A stretch of 64,000 nucleotides of DNA, taken from Parasponia andersonii (lineage: Eukaryota > Streptophyta > Magnoliopsida > Rosales > Cannabaceae). Below, in pieces: positions 45,205-57,693 of this stretch; the first letter of the stretch is position 1, and every line of letters starts with the position of its first letter. The notes beneath the pieces are model-generated. The model saw only the letters and a list, made by a program, of their open reading frames with translations, ran no database searches and had not been told where the DNA came from. Both the position numbers and the translations under genes were made by a program. The stretch spans positions 124,036 through 188,035 of the forward strand of contig JXTB01000031.1 in assembly GCA_002914805.1 (NCBI GenBank). Direction: 5' to 3'.

Positions 45205-48200
45205 GAAGAATGCCTTATGGGAGCTTCTTTGGTGGGTGGGTAGTTTGGGTGGAGGACTGTGGTTGTGTAGGGTTGACTTCAATGAAGTCTTGTCAAACTC
45301 TAAAAAATGGGGAGGTGTATCGTGAGCAATTAGAGCTATGATTGAGTTTAGAGAGTTAGATGATTGTGGCTTGGTAGACTTGGGGTATAAGGGGCTCAGT
45401 GTTACTTTGAATAATAAACGAGGGGGCGTGGCTAATGTCAAAGAGTGTTTGGATCGTTTTGTCCACAATGAAGGTTAGAGAAATCTATTCCCTTCGGCCA
45501 AGGTAACACATTTAGACTTTCTAATTGAATCTAACCACCTTCCATTACTTCTTAATTCCGTAACTCGGAGTAAGGGTGTGGAGGAAGTGGGGAGGCAGCA
45601 GTTTCGGTTTAAACCCTTTTGGCTTGGGAAGGATAGTTGTAAAATGGTAGTTAAGGTGGTTGGGGGTATAGTTTTTGGAGTTTTGAGGAGAGATGCTTTG
45701 GGGGCGTGAGGGCTTCATTGGAAACAACAAGTAGTAGAATGACCTCTTGGAGTGAAAAAAATTTCGGCAAATAGAGAAAGAAGATTGATAAACTTTAATT
45801 TTCTCTTAATAGGCTTTGTGAAGATTCAAATCAGGTAGGTATTACTAAGAGAATTCATAAGATGGAAAAGGAACTAGAGACTTTGATAAATAGAGAGGAG
45901 TCTTATTGGCGTCAGCGGTCTAAGGTGGACTGGTTAGCGGAAGGAGATAGGAATACCAAATATATCAATTTTAGAGCTTCTAATCAGAGGAAAAAGAATC
46001 CTATCTTGCAGATTAAAAATAGAAATAGGGTTTGGGTAGAAGAGGCAAAGGAGATAGTTGGGGTATTGGAAGATTATTTTGAGATATGTTTTGTAGTACT
46101 GAGCCATCTAACAGTGATATTTTTTAGGGTACCAGATTCATTTCGACATATCTTGAGGAGGAGGATGTGTTATGGTTACAACGTCCGTTTGAAGTGAGTG
46201 AGATAGTTAAGGCACTTAAGGGAATGGATTCATACAAAGTGCCTGGTCCGGATGGTTTTCACGCATACTTTTTCTAGGAGTTTTGGGATATTGTTAGCTT
46301 CTCGATTTCTCTGGCTTCCTTAGATGTATTGAATTACGGGGCTCACTAAAGGCAGTAAATGATACTAATCTAGCTTTAATCCTGAAAAAAGTAGAACCAG
46401 AAAAAGTATTAGATTACCGATCTATCAGTTTGTGAAATGTCGTATACAAGTTAGTTACAAAGACTATTGCTAACCATTTGAAGGTAGTGTTACCAAAACT
46501 TATTTCCTCTACTTATAGTGCTTTTATGCCAGGCAAACTTATTACGGACAATGTAGTCGTGGCTTTTGAGATCTTATAATCCCTTCCCTTCATAAGAGGA
46601 ACAATGATCGTAAGGGTTTTATGGCTCTAAAACTAGATATGAGTAAGGCATACGATAGCGTGGAGTGGAGATTTATTATTACTGTGATGAAGAAGATGGG
46701 TTTTCCTAGGCATTGGCAGAAACTTATCTTTGAGTGTATTTCAACTCTAGTTTTTTCTTTTGTATGAATGGGAAGATTGGGGGCCATGTGACTCCTTCTA
46801 GAGGTTTGTGCCAGGGGGTGCTCCCTTTTGCCTTATCTTTTCCTACTATATGTGGAAGCCTTATCATCTACTCCTGTGGCTACAGAGAATAACTTGTTGC
46901 TAAGCGGGGTTGCATGTTCCAGAAATAATCCTAGAGTCAATCACTTGTTTTTTGCTGATGACTCTTTGATTTTCTCTAAGGCAAAGGTAGAGGACAACCG
47001 TCATTTGACAAGGATCTTGGCTAGTTATGAAAGAGCATCGAGATAATGTGTGAGTATGAAAAATTCGGCCATCACTTTTAGCCCAAGTGTGTAGGAAAAG
47101 AAAAAGGATGCTATCATTCGTATTATGGGACTTGATAAAGTACAGTCACATGATACTACCTAGGTCTTCCTACAGTTGTGGGGCGCAACAAGTATCGTAC
47201 CTTTGCGAACATTAAAGGTCAGCTTTGGAAGAAAGTACAAAGGTGGAAATGACAACTATTTTCTATTGGGGGTAAAGAAGTGCTGGTTAAAGTAGTATTA
47301 CAAACAGTTCCTTGTTATCTCATGAGTATCTTTAAAGTTCCTACGAGCTTGTGCACTGAACTTTGGTCTATTTTTATTAGGTTCTGGTGGAGAACATCAA
47401 ATAATAATAAGAAGATTACTTGGGTGAGATGGGAGAGATTACGTATACCAAAATCGCTTGAGGGACTTGGGTTCCGTAATCTAGAAGATATTAATCAAGC
47501 TTTGGTGGCAAAACAAGCCTGGCGTATCCTTTAGAATCCAAGTTTATTGGCGGCACGTATCTTAAGGGGTAAGTATTTTTCCGATGGGAATTTTTTGAAG
47601 GCTAAAGTTAAACATGGTTACTCTTACTTATGGAGGAGTATTATTTGGGGACGCGATCTGATGGAAAAGGGATTAGATGGCGCATTAGTGATGGCTTGAG
47701 TATCTGTGTTAAGGAAAATCCCTGGTTAACTAGACCTCATATGTTTTGACCTATTACGAGGCCCTTAGAAACCAAGCTAAGAGTAGCAAAGTTAATGTTG
47801 AGGTTGGGGGTTTGGGATGATCAAAAACTCTTGGCTACATTCTCGAAAGTTGATAAAAATGTGATCTTATCTCTACCTCTTAGCTGTAACCCTGGTGTGG
47901 ATCAGCTTATATGGCATTTTAAGAAATCAGGGGAGTATTACGAAGGGAAAGAAAAATTTACTCTACTTCTAATCAAGCCTACTCAGCCAAATGTTGGAAA
48001 TTCCTATGGTCTTATACTATTCCTTTGAAGATTAAAGTGTTCATCTGGTGGGTATTTTATGAGGTTATCCTTTTGGCAGTGAATTCAATGAAACGGAAGC
48101 TTCAGGTGGATCTTTGTTGAGGGAGGTGTGGGTTGGTAGAAGAAAGTGCATCTCATACCTTTGTTTGATGTCATTTATCCAAGGTGGTTTGGAAAAATGT

Positions 48201-48725
48201 TGGGTTTTGGTCTTTGGTGAAAAAAACGGCTCATTCAAAAATGGCAGAGATGTTGAAAGAGATTCAGAAACAATTGGATGGTGATGCCCTCGAACTTTTT
48301 TGTGTTATTTTGTGGTGCCTTTGGTTTGAACGTAACCGTATTGTCCATGGGGAGCATACACGGGAACCACATCACATAGCAGATTATGCTAAGAGCTTCC
48401 TCCAAGAATTTTGGAATAAGGTGAGGAAAGTGCTTAGAGGGTCTTTTTTGAAGCCGAGGATGGCTTGTCGTTGGCAAGCTCCTCGTTCAGGACATCTAAA
48501 ATTGAACGTCGATGCCTCTGTAAGGACGGGTGAGGGTCAAATTAGCATAAGAGGTGTCATTCGTGATCATTGGGGGGTTGTTGTTGCTGCTTTCTCGAAG
48601 ACCTTAGTGGGTAAGCTTTTGGTGGATGATGCCAAAACTTTGGTGGTCCGGGAAGGGGTCTCTTTTTCAGTGCAAAATGAGTTGTACCCATCAGTGGTGA
48701 AAAGCAACTCTCTGAGCACAATCTA
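45205..48725 (+). pseudogene. LINE ORF2 remnant (EN-RT-zf-RNase H)
   Basis: The endonuclease end is readable at ~45250-45480 (VDFNEVLSNS, then LDDCGLVDLGYKG, LDRFVHNEG). RT begins near 46224 (VPGPDGF), with the catalytic-core stretch at 46619-46670 (LKLDMSKAYDSVEW) and the active-site box FADD at 46951-46962. The thumb/linker includes LGFRNLEDINQALVAKQAWR at ~47470-47530. The RT-associated zinc region follows at ~48100-48330, and RNase H at 48480-48700 (LKLNVDAS...GVIRDHWG). Several stops and frameshifts break the frame. The catalytic Asp pair of RT is intact, but no full protein is possible. Confidence 0.85.
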
Positions 48726-48823
48726 GACAATCACTAATTACCATCCTTTAACTCCTAATGGTCTTATTCTAGCAAATATCAAAGATTTGCTTCTTTTAAT
48801 CAATTGTGGTTCTTGTCAGTATG

Positions 48824-48932
48824 TTCTTCGTGAAGGAAATATAGTGGCCCACATGTTGGCAACTTCTGCTTTTCAGTTCTTCGCGAAGGGAATATAGTGG
48901 CCCATATGTTGGCAACTTCTGCTTTTCAGTTC
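48824..48932. repeat. 53-bp tandem duplication at the LINE 3' end
   Basis: The unit ttcttcgtgaaggaaatatagtggccca... starts at 48824 and 48877. It covers the last RNase H motif (REGNIVAHMLA). Because 53 is not a multiple of 3, it also shifts the frame. Confidence 0.9.
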
Positions 48933-49023
48933 CCTGGGACATGTCCTGGGCTTTTTCTTTCAACTTTTGTTCTGAATGATTTAATTGCATAGAAATTGTT
49001 CATTTCATCCAAAAAAAAAAAAA

Positions 49024-51823
49024 TCAAGCCGGATAATTTAATGGGATAGATCCCACGTTAGTTAAGCAAATCCGCTAATCGTATGTAACAACACAAGTCA
49101 AGTCAATGAAGTCAATCATTGGAATATAGAATTGACCAAAATTAACAATGAACATAGATCGTTACTTATTATGTCATCAAAACTCAAGGGACAATGCTGA
49201 TGATGATATCCCCAAATCATCGATCACTTTGAATTAAAAATTACTGGAAACGAACAATACTAAATTAAGCATATAAAGAATTAAAGAAAATACTCTTGGA
49301 CGTCAAGAAATTAAGATGAACCGAGTTCAAAAATACCGCCAATTGTGTTAGAAAATACCATGTAGCCTCGTTAGAATGTGAATGAGAATAATTTTAGTTG
49401 ATGAGAAACGAGTGAGTAAACGAAAGAATACAAAAAAAAAAAAAAAAAAAGAATAATAGTAACTAACCATAAACCAATAGCTAAAACTGGTAACNAAAAA
49501 GTGGAAAAAGAATTAAAATAGTGAAAAAAATAAAAAAAAAAAAAATAGAAATATGCACGAGGACTTGCATGGTTATATCAAGAAAAATATTGAGTCATAC
49601 AACAAGAATAAAGAGCGTGAATCGACTAACATAAAGGCAGAAAGACGAAATTGATTACAAGGGCATTAATCACATATTTGTTTAGCTTTTACTTAAGGGA
49701 CATGCATATTAATCCCCGATCCCCATATAAACATAATATTAATTAATAGTTACAAAGTTTTTCTCTTCCTTCATGGTTTTTTAGCCCTACAGTCTACTCT
49801 ATTCTTATTTGGCAATACATTTTTTCTTCCCTTTGTCATGGCAAGAAATTAACAAAAGGTATAAATAGCACAAAGAATGTACCAAGAAATATATCATTTA
49901 TGTATCAAGAAATTTCACTTCCACCGTAAAAAAAAAAAATGAAGAGAAAACATGTCCATTCTTTCTCATCGTAGTGGAAACGCAAATATAATGAAAATAA
50001 GATTAACCATTTTCTTCTTCTGTATGTTTTTATACGAGTCAACACTTCAACTAAGTCGGTTTCATCTTTTTTTTTTTTTGGTAAACAACTACGTCCGTTT
50101 CATCAAGACTAAACAAGATTTCGACTAGGAAACCATTTAGAAACGTCTCATATTGTTACGTGACTAATGTCAAAAAACGGAAAGTAAAAAATATATAAAA
50201 TTACTCATCTTCAACTGCGCCATACATGCTTTGTGACATTGTTACACGCTTACAAGTTACTAAGTGGCTCTTTACTATGCACCTTGAATATAAATAACAT
50301 TTTTATTTCAAAAGAGAGACTAGGAAAATTCTAAATGTATCAATAATTGGACTATATACCTTCACTTTTATTTTACATCACAAAAAAAATATGTTATTTT
50401 TTAATTTTTTGCTTTGTACATTCTTTATATACCTAAAATATCCTTTTTACTTTGTACATTCCTCATTTTGTTGTACAGATGATTGAAACGACAAAAGCCT
50501 AGGATCTAAAGAATTATTTGACCAAATTTTATGTTGTTTAATTAATTTTAGTAAATTTTTTAACTTTTAAGTTTTTTACTCTATTTTGTATATAATCACC
50601 TAACGCATATTATGCTTTATGCTTTTGCTTTTTCTTTATTTTCATCTTTTTTTTTTTCCTTTCTCCCGAAAAGATGAAACATTAAAATCCTATAATCAAA
50701 ATAACAGGAAAGCAAAAGACCAAAAAAAGAAGATATTCTGAATTGAGTCTTTTTTCGTTTGAGAATTCTCCTTAATTCTACGTGTGTGTATATATATATA
50801 TATACACACATATTTCATGATGATGTTTTCTTATAATTTGTTCATGAAATAATTGCTTTTTTTAAAAGTTTTGTTCTTTAGAAAAATTACAAAGAGTATA
50901 TTAAATGAATCATAGACTTAACATCAAAACCAAAACCCTAATGAGAAAAATAGAAATTTTCATAAAAACTTAATATATATATATATATATATATACACGA
51001 TAAAAAAAAATTAATGATATTTGCAAACGGAGAAAAAAAATTTATGAAATACATTTCCTTCCCTGCAAATCACTCTTTTAGATTTTCTAATTCTTGTTTT
51101 TATTTTGTTTTTATTTTAATTGTACTTATGAAAAACAACTTCCTAGTAATTCAAAGATTTCATACGTTCTATATATTTTCTTTTGGTCTATTCTTTAATT
51201 ATTAGTTGGTAATCTAACCTTCAAATTGTCCTTTTCTGTTATGATTAAATTTGTAATTAAAATTATGAATATATCAAATTGTCGATGGATTTAAAATTTC
51301 CCTAAGTGAATTCTTTTAGTTTCAAAACATAAGAGTCGTAAGACTAAATACGATTTCGACCACATAACGATTCTAAATCCACTACTCATAAATATTTATC
51401 TCAAATAAAGGAAATTAATTAACGTAAAAATATATCAAAAAGGAAGTTACTTCAAGGCCAAAATTTGCTTTATAACATTGTGACGCGTTACGCTTTCAAA
51501 TTACCAAGCGGCCATTTTACAACACCTCGGATCCTTCCTTTCATCACCTTAACCTTAAACCACTAATTAATTTTTTTTTTAAAAAAAAAAAAAGATAAAT
51601 ACTCAATTCTTCTCAATTCTTTTAGTTTCTTAAAAGAAAAAAACGTTCACTCTTTTTCTTTTTCTTTCCAAGGAAATTACCATTTTAAATCAAGTAACTA
51701 TTAAGTAATTTACCATATTTATAAGAAAATTATTTACCACAATTTCCAGGAAGCTACAGTGCTCTTTCCGGTCCTCCTTCCCATCAGCACGTCAATGCGT
51801 CAAACAAGATGTACATATATGTG
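49024..51823. other. Upstream non-coding flank and promoter region of ATPase copy 2
   Basis: No gene. 49026-49330 parallels 8092-8480 upstream of copy 1. It contains one undetermined base at 49495 within an A-rich stretch, and several ta and poly-A runs (for example 50971-50995). Shared blocks with unit 1 are candidates for common promoter elements. Confidence 0.6.
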
Positions 51824-51833
51824 TATATATAAA
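51824..51833 (+). promoter_or_regulatory. Candidate TATA box of ATPase copy 2
   Basis: tatatataaa lies about 128-137 bases before the start codon at 51961, the same spacing as the candidate in copy 1. Confidence 0.6.
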
Positions 51834-51960
51834 CATATAATGGTACTCATTCACAGTTCGTCTTCCACAGCCGATTTGCTCCTTATAAAGCCGCTCAAAA
51901 GCTCTGCTTGTGAGTTCATCCATTGTCAAAAAAACCTGCTCTTCCTCAAGAAACAATACC

Positions 51961-54900
51961 ATGTCTCTAAGCCCTAGAATATCCGTACAAACAATAGCCA
52001 TGCATGAGAACGAGCATGAGCCCGAAAGTGGGTCACCCTCCAAATCCCACAAGCGCAGATGGAGGTTGGCCTTCACGGCCATATCCTTCACTATGGCTCT
52101 TCGTCTTCTTCGCAAGACCGTTCTTGAGAACAAAGCAAACGTCTTGCGCTCCCTCTCCTACGTCACCATCGACGTCCGTCTCGGTAATGAACGTCTTTCT
52201 TTTCTTGATGTTGATCCAAAAGCACTTGCTAATGTTGTTAGGTCTAAGAACAATGAGAGTCTTGTAAGTCAATACGGAGGAGTTAAAGAATTGGTTCGAA
52301 CTCTTGAAACTGATGTTAAGAATGGTATTACTGGTACTGATGCTGATTTGATACGTAGAAAGACTGCTTTTGCTGCCAATGAATACCAAAAGCCGCCTGC
52401 AAAAGGGTTTCTGACTTTTGTTATCGATGCTTTTAAAGATACTGTTATTATCATACTCTTGGCTTGTGCCCTGCTCTCTTTAGGGCTTGGTATCAAACAA
52501 CATGGCTGGAAGGATGGGTGGTTTGATGGTGGGAGTATTATTTTAGCGGTCTTTCTTGTTGTTGTTGTCTCTGCCGTGTCCAACTTTAATCAATCTAGAC
52601 AATTCCAGAAGCTTTCCGCAAAGAGTAGTGACATAAGTGTGGAAGTGGTTAGAGATGGACGGCGTCATCCCATATCCATCTTTGACATTGTGGTGGGTGA
52701 TGTCGTTTGCCTAAAGATTGGCGATCAGATTCCGGCTGATGGTTTGTTCTTGGAAGGCCATTCTTTGAAGTTGGATGAATCTAGTATGACCGGAGAAAGC
52801 GACCATGTTGAGATCAATGCAGCAGGGAATCCGTTTATGTTATCTGGAACAAAGGTGGCAGACGGGTTTGGAACCATGCTTGTGACTTCTGTGGGCATGA
52901 ACACGGCTTGGGGAGAGATGATGAGCTCGATAAACAGGGACTTGGATGAGGAGACGCCTCTGCAAGCACGGCTCGAGAAGATGACATCTTTTATTGGAAA
53001 GGCTGGTCTATCCGTAGCTGCTATTGTTCTTGTCATTTTGATGATCCGCTATTTCACAGGGCACACCACTGATGAGAAGGGACTGAGGGAATTTAATGGC
53101 AGCAAGACGAAGTTTGACGATATCATGAATGCTGTTATAGGCATTGTTGCTGCAGCAGTGACAATTGTGGTGGTGGCCATTCCTGAAGGTCTGCCTCTTG
53201 CTGTTACTCTTACTCTTGCTTATTCAATGAAGAGAATGATGAAAGACAATGCGATGGTTCGGAATCTCTCTGCTTGCGAGACGATGGGTTCAGCCACAAC
53301 AATCTGTACCGATAAAACAGGAACTCTTACTTTGAATGAGATGAAGGTTACGGAGGCTTGGATCGGCAAAGAAACTTTGAGTGAGGATGGTGTATCAAAG
53401 ATGTCTCAAACAGTTATCAACTTACTGCAAGAATCCATTGGTTTAAACACCGCTGGCAGTGTTTATAAGCCAAGTTCTGAATCTGCTCCTGAAATTTCTG
53501 GCAGCCCAACCGAGAAAGCAATACTTTCATGGGCGGTTTTCAGCTTGGGATTGGATATTGATGAAGTGAAGAAGCAATGTGAGATAATCCAAGTAGAGGC
53601 ATTCAATTCAGAGAAAAAGAGGAGCGGAGTTCTAGCCTGGAGAAACCACGAGAAGACTCTTCAAACCCACTGGAAAGGAGCTGCTGAAATGGTCCTTGCC
53701 ATGTGCTCAAATTATTATGACAAGGATGGAATCATTAGAGCCATAAACAACGAAGAAAGAAGATGTATTGAAACAATCATCCAGAATATGGCTGCCAAAA
53801 GCTTGAGATGCATTGCCTTCGCCCACAAAAAGTATGAAGAAGAAAATGGAGAGGTTCAGAAGCTTGAAGAAAGTGGACTTACTTTACTAGGTCTATCAGG
53901 TCTGAAGGACCCATGTCGTCCAGGAGTCAGGACAGCCGTGGACACCTGCACTGCTGCTGGTGTAAGCATCAAAATGATAACAGGAGACAATGTGCACACA
54001 GCAAGAGCTATAGCAATTGATTGTGGGATTCTAAAACCTGACGAGGATGTGGAAAGCGAAGCTGTAGTTGAAGGGGTACAATTCAGCAATTATTCCCCAG
54101 AAGAGCGAAAAGAGAGAGTTGAAAGAATCCGTGTTATGGCTAGATCGTCCCCATTTGACAAGCTTCTTATGGTACAATGCTTGAAGCAAAAAGGCCATGT
54201 TGTAGCAGTCACTGGAGATGGAACAAATGATGCACCGGCTCTCAAGGAAGCAGATATTGGGCTTTCAATGGGGATCCAAGGTACTGAGGTGGCAAAAGAG
54301 AGCTCAGATATAGTTATCTTAGATGATAACTTTACTTCAGTTGTTACTGTTCTGAGATGGGGCAGGTGTGTGTACAACAACATTCAGAAATTCATTCAGT
54401 TTCAGCTTACCGTGAATGTTGTTGCTCTTGTCATCAACTTTGTTGCCTCAGTGTCTTTTGGTAAAGTCCCATTGACTGCTGTCCAGCTTTTGTGGGTGAA
54501 CCTTATCATGGATACATTGGCAGCTTTAGCATTAGCCACTGAGCAACCAACAAATGAACTGATGGAGAAGCCACCCGTTGGTCGAAAGGAGCCCCTTATA
54601 ACCAGAGTCATGTGGAGAAACCTCATTGCACATGCCTTGTTTCAGGTAGCTGTCCTGTTGACTCTACAGTTCAAGGGAAAATCGATCTTTGGTGTGGATG
54701 AAAAGGTCAAGAACACACTCATATTCAACACCTTTGTTCTGTGCCAAGTCTTTAATGAATTTAATGCGAGGAAACTGGAGAAGAAGAACATATTTGAGGG
54801 GATACAGAAGAACAAGCTATTTTTAGCAATAATTGGAATTACCATACTTCTTCAAGTGTTGATGGTGGAGTTTCTCAAGAAATTTGCTAGTACTGAGAGG

Positions 54901-55002
54901 CTGAATTGGGGGCAATGGGTCGCTAGCATTGGCATTGCAGCTTTGTCTTGGCCGATCGGTTGGCTCGTCAAGTGCATTCCAGTTTCTGGAAACAAGGTCT
55001 GA
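51961..55002 (+). CDS. ACA12/ACA13: Autoinhibited P-type (P2B) Ca2+-ATPase, ACA12/ACA13-like, copy 2
   Basis: A 1013-residue paralogue of the gene at 9783, intronless, about nine residues in ten alike by eye. The start is placed at 51961 because it aligns with the copy 1 start; the frame is open upstream to an ATG at 51910, which would add 17 serine- and lysine-rich residues with no counterpart. The basic calmodulin-binding region (SHKRRWRLAFTAISF, ~29-43) is retained. Motifs are TGES 277-280, PEGLP 408-412, DKTGT with catalytic D451, KGAAE, TGDN, TGDGTND 751-757 and TM6 VNLIMDT. All catalytic and Ca2+-site residues seen in copy 1 are present, so both should be active pumps. Differences cluster in the N-terminal region (eight residues shorter after the conserved IDV), in the loop after DKTGT, and at the C terminus, where TGA replaces CGA and removes eight residues. 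Confidence 0.94.
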   Translation: MSLSPRISVQTIAMHENEHEPESGSPSKSHKRRWRLAFTAISFTMALRLLRKTVLENKANVLRSLSYVTIDVRLGNERLSFLDVDPKALANVVRSKNNESLVSQYGGVKELVRTLETDVKNGITGTDADLIRRKTAFAANEYQKPPAKGFLTFVIDAFKDTVIIILLACALLSLGLGIKQHGWKDGWFDGGSIILAVFLVVVVSAVSNFNQSRQFQKLSAKSSDISVEVVRDGRRHPISIFDIVVGDVVCLKIGDQIPADGLFLEGHSLKLDESSMTGESDHVEINAAGNPFMLSGTKVADGFGTMLVTSVGMNTAWGEMMSSINRDLDEETPLQARLEKMTSFIGKAGLSVAAIVLVILMIRYFTGHTTDEKGLREFNGSKTKFDDIMNAVIGIVAAAVTIVVVAIPEGLPLAVTLTLAYSMKRMMKDNAMVRNLSACETMGSATTICTDKTGTLTLNEMKVTEAWIGKETLSEDGVSKMSQTVINLLQESIGLNTAGSVYKPSSESAPEISGSPTEKAILSWAVFSLGLDIDEVKKQCEIIQVEAFNSEKKRSGVLAWRNHEKTLQTHWKGAAEMVLAMCSNYYDKDGIIRAINNEERRCIETIIQNMAAKSLRCIAFAHKKYEEENGEVQKLEESGLTLLGLSGLKDPCRPGVRTAVDTCTAAGVSIKMITGDNVHTARAIAIDCGILKPDEDVESEAVVEGVQFSNYSPEERKERVERIRVMARSSPFDKLLMVQCLKQKGHVVAVTGDGTNDAPALKEADIGLSMGIQGTEVAKESSDIVILDDNFTSVVTVLRWGRCVYNNIQKFIQFQLTVNVVALVINFVASVSFGKVPLTAVQLLWVNLIMDTLAALALATEQPTNELMEKPPVGRKEPLITRVMWRNLIAHALFQVAVLLTLQFKGKSIFGVDEKVKNTLIFNTFVLCQVFNEFNARKLEKKNIFEGIQKNKLFLAIIGITILLQVLMVEFLKKFASTERLNWGQWVASIGIAALSWPIGWLVKCIPVSGNKV

Positions 55003-56689
55003 CTCAAAGGAGATTCTGCGAGTATAGAGACAGCAATTAAGAGTTCTAGCAGTATGGGTTTTCCTTTATATTCTATATTTCCTTTTATGCTTGTTTCAGT
55101 ACCGTTTCAACTTTTATCTTGTCAATTCTGTGGTAGATTACATAGTAGTTGGGTTAGGAATACATGCTGTTCTTGCTGGTCATTTTGTTTTGTATGTAAG
55201 TCGTGGTATGCAATACTGATTTAGACATCAGAAATGAAGCAATCTTACTTTCAAATCTCATCTGCCCTGCCTCTTTTATCATCTTTTATCACCCTGAAAA
55301 ACTAATATTGAATTAGCGTCCATGAACAGATTTCACATAAATAAGGAACAGCAACCTGGGAAACAATTAGAATGCAACGTTCTGCATCTCCTCAATGAAA
55401 AATTCAAAATGCAATATTGCTAGTCGTTTTTCCTAGTTAAAATATTAAAAGAAAGGTGCGACGGAAAAATAGTAGTGGGGCGAAGGTAGCACCTTTAAGA
55501 ACCAAAATATAAAAAATAATTCATGCTTGCTAGAATGTATAGACGTTTTATACTAACGTATATAATATCATGTCATAAAATACATCCTCTGATTACATAT
55601 GGTGGACCTAGCACACTACAATTATATTAAATTTCAACTTTTTACGATTTTAATGTGTTTTGTTTTTTTTTTTTTTTTCTATTCAAATATGTGCTACCAA
55701 CTTTAGAGCATCAAGAAAACATTTTTAAGCAAGAAAATAACCATAACGTTCTTCCTTGTGGTTTCAAAGTCCTGACTACTGAGAGAAACAACAGTACGGC
55801 GAAAATTCTACAATACCAAAATATTTATACAAGAGTGCTCTTTATTCGAGTTATGATTATCTAGCAAAGCAGAGGGTATTAAACACGCAAGCTAAAATAA
55901 TGATGAAGCAGTTGCAACATGTGCATTTTCAGAAGTACACATTGTCACATTGAATCGCATATTTAAATGTATACGAGCTACAGCGGATTAAGAAATAAAT
56001 AAAAACATAATTAATTACCAGGTTGTGAACAACTATGAAATTTGTCTTCATTGCAACAACTAGAATAAAGAAATCGTAGGAAGCAGATTACATAACTGTG
56101 AAGAACGAAAACGTGTCTCGATCTTTGCATCAAGACTTGAGATCCTGCGACACTTAAACCCTTGAATGATTCAACGTGTTACGTGTTGGTAGCACAGAAC
56201 ATGGACAACCTATAGTCATGAACAAAAATAAATCACACATCTAATACTTGGATGCATAACCACAGCAAGCGTTTAATACCCAACCCATGTAACATAGTTA
56301 AATCAAAGTAGATTCAAATAGCATAGTAACTTCAAGCAAAAGAAAACTAAGAGATTTTCAGTAGTTAGATAACTAGAAAGAAAGTAGTTAGATAACTAGA
56401 AAGAAAGACAACAACTAGTACTGTCATTTTGTTTTTCAGATACTACCCAAGAATTTAATATGATTGTTTTTTTTTTCTCTCTCAATCACAGTAGAGAGAA
56501 ATTCTAGACTTTTAGCACTCACAATTGTAAAAACACCAAGTTCGCAATCATGTTAATCCTGAACCATTGCCCCTCAAAGCTTCCAAAAAATTCCCATTAG
56601 TCGTATGGGAAAATGCGGAGACTTCAGACTTCGTGATCTATATCTTTTAGACGTACTAGTATCAGATTCACACAAAAATAAAATAAAAT
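55003..56689 (+). other. 3' UTR and downstream flank of ATPase copy 2
   Basis: The first ~270 bases parallel the copy 1 3' UTR. 55530-55860 matches 13380-13710. 55865-56640 has no counterpart in unit 1, where the gypsy nest lies instead. No gene is seen. Confidence 0.6.
56361..56406. repeat. 23-bp tandem duplication
   Basis: gtagttagataactagaaagaaa occurs at 56361 and 56384 without differences. Confidence 0.92.
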
Positions 56690-57671
56690 AAAATAAAAGG
56701 TAGCAACCGATGCGACATGATGGCCTTCACCAGCGAAAACCTACAGATGTAATAGCCTTAAAAGCAAAAGTTATTGTCATCAAACTTCTTCAAGAAAAAA
56801 CAAGGTACTGTATGCCTCCAGCCATATCTTCCTCTTTCAATACAAGACCAAAATAGGAGATTTAAAGGTTCTTTTAATTTCTTTTATTTCTCTTTGAATT
56901 GAATAGAATCAGATGCAATGCAAATCCAATTACTCATGATACTGACAACACTAGCTCTTTTTTCAATCAAAAATAAAAAAATACAACTAGCTAGTACCTT
57001 TGCTTAAGATGCTGGCATAAATCAATTACAGGAATGCAGAATAAAGCCTTAAAGATGCTGTTTTGGCTTTCAGGTTTATGAAAGGGCTTGAACCTTATAA
57101 TTATGTGAGCTTGGGGACCTTTTAAGTTGCTTACGGGTTAAGCTTCAATTGATTTTAATGTTGATGGAAGCTTCCTCACCTAATTTTTAAAGCCACAACA
57201 AATAGTAATTCAACTAGATTTTTCTTTAAAGAAAACTTGGTCCCATTTTGTTTATTCACTATGACGTCATTTCTACTAATAATAAGAAACTTCAACTAGC
57301 TAGAATGCTCTAGTATACGCAGACGGACGTACCAAAATGATGGTCTTCTGGCCCCAAGAAATGTCTGTTCTACCTCACCAGAAGACACTAGTACTAATAG
57401 GAGATGTGAGGTCAGCACATAATAAATCTTTCAAACGTTTATTAACGAATTAACAAATTCCAATCAAGTTTCCATATATAAAACATTACATAATCGGGTA
57501 CAGACGATATTAATGCAATGATCAGCATAGCATCCTATGTTAGATAAACATCAGTAAAAAGCATATTAATATCACAAACAAGAATATACAGTTTCAACCG
57601 CTGTTACCAAAACCAAAAGCAATAGTAGAAAGGCACAAGCACAGAGACAGAGAGAGAGAGTGAAAGACAGA

Positions 57672-57693
57672 GAAGAAGAAGAAGAAGAAGAAT
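57672..57693. repeat. (GAA)n microsatellite
   Basis: A short run of gaa units inside the conserved segment; unit 1 has only two or three units at the matching place (25744-25756). Confidence 0.85.

Larger units (their letters stand above)
45190..49023 (+). mobile_element. L1-type LINE, 5' truncated, with poly-A tail
   Basis: A non-LTR retrotransposon relic in plus orientation. It holds the end of the endonuclease, the reverse transcriptase, a zinc-binding RT-associated region, a C-terminal RNase H, a 3' UTR and a 13-base A run (49011-49023). The missing first ORF and most of the endonuclease are typical 5' truncation on insertion. It sits at the point where unit 2 homology to unit 1 resumes (49026 with 8092). 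A target duplication was not found. Confidence 0.88.

Noticed and set aside
9783..55002. ATPase copies as retrocopies because they lack introns
   Set aside because: The ACA12/ACA13 branch is known to be intronless, and homology extends far into both flanks with no poly-A or target duplication.
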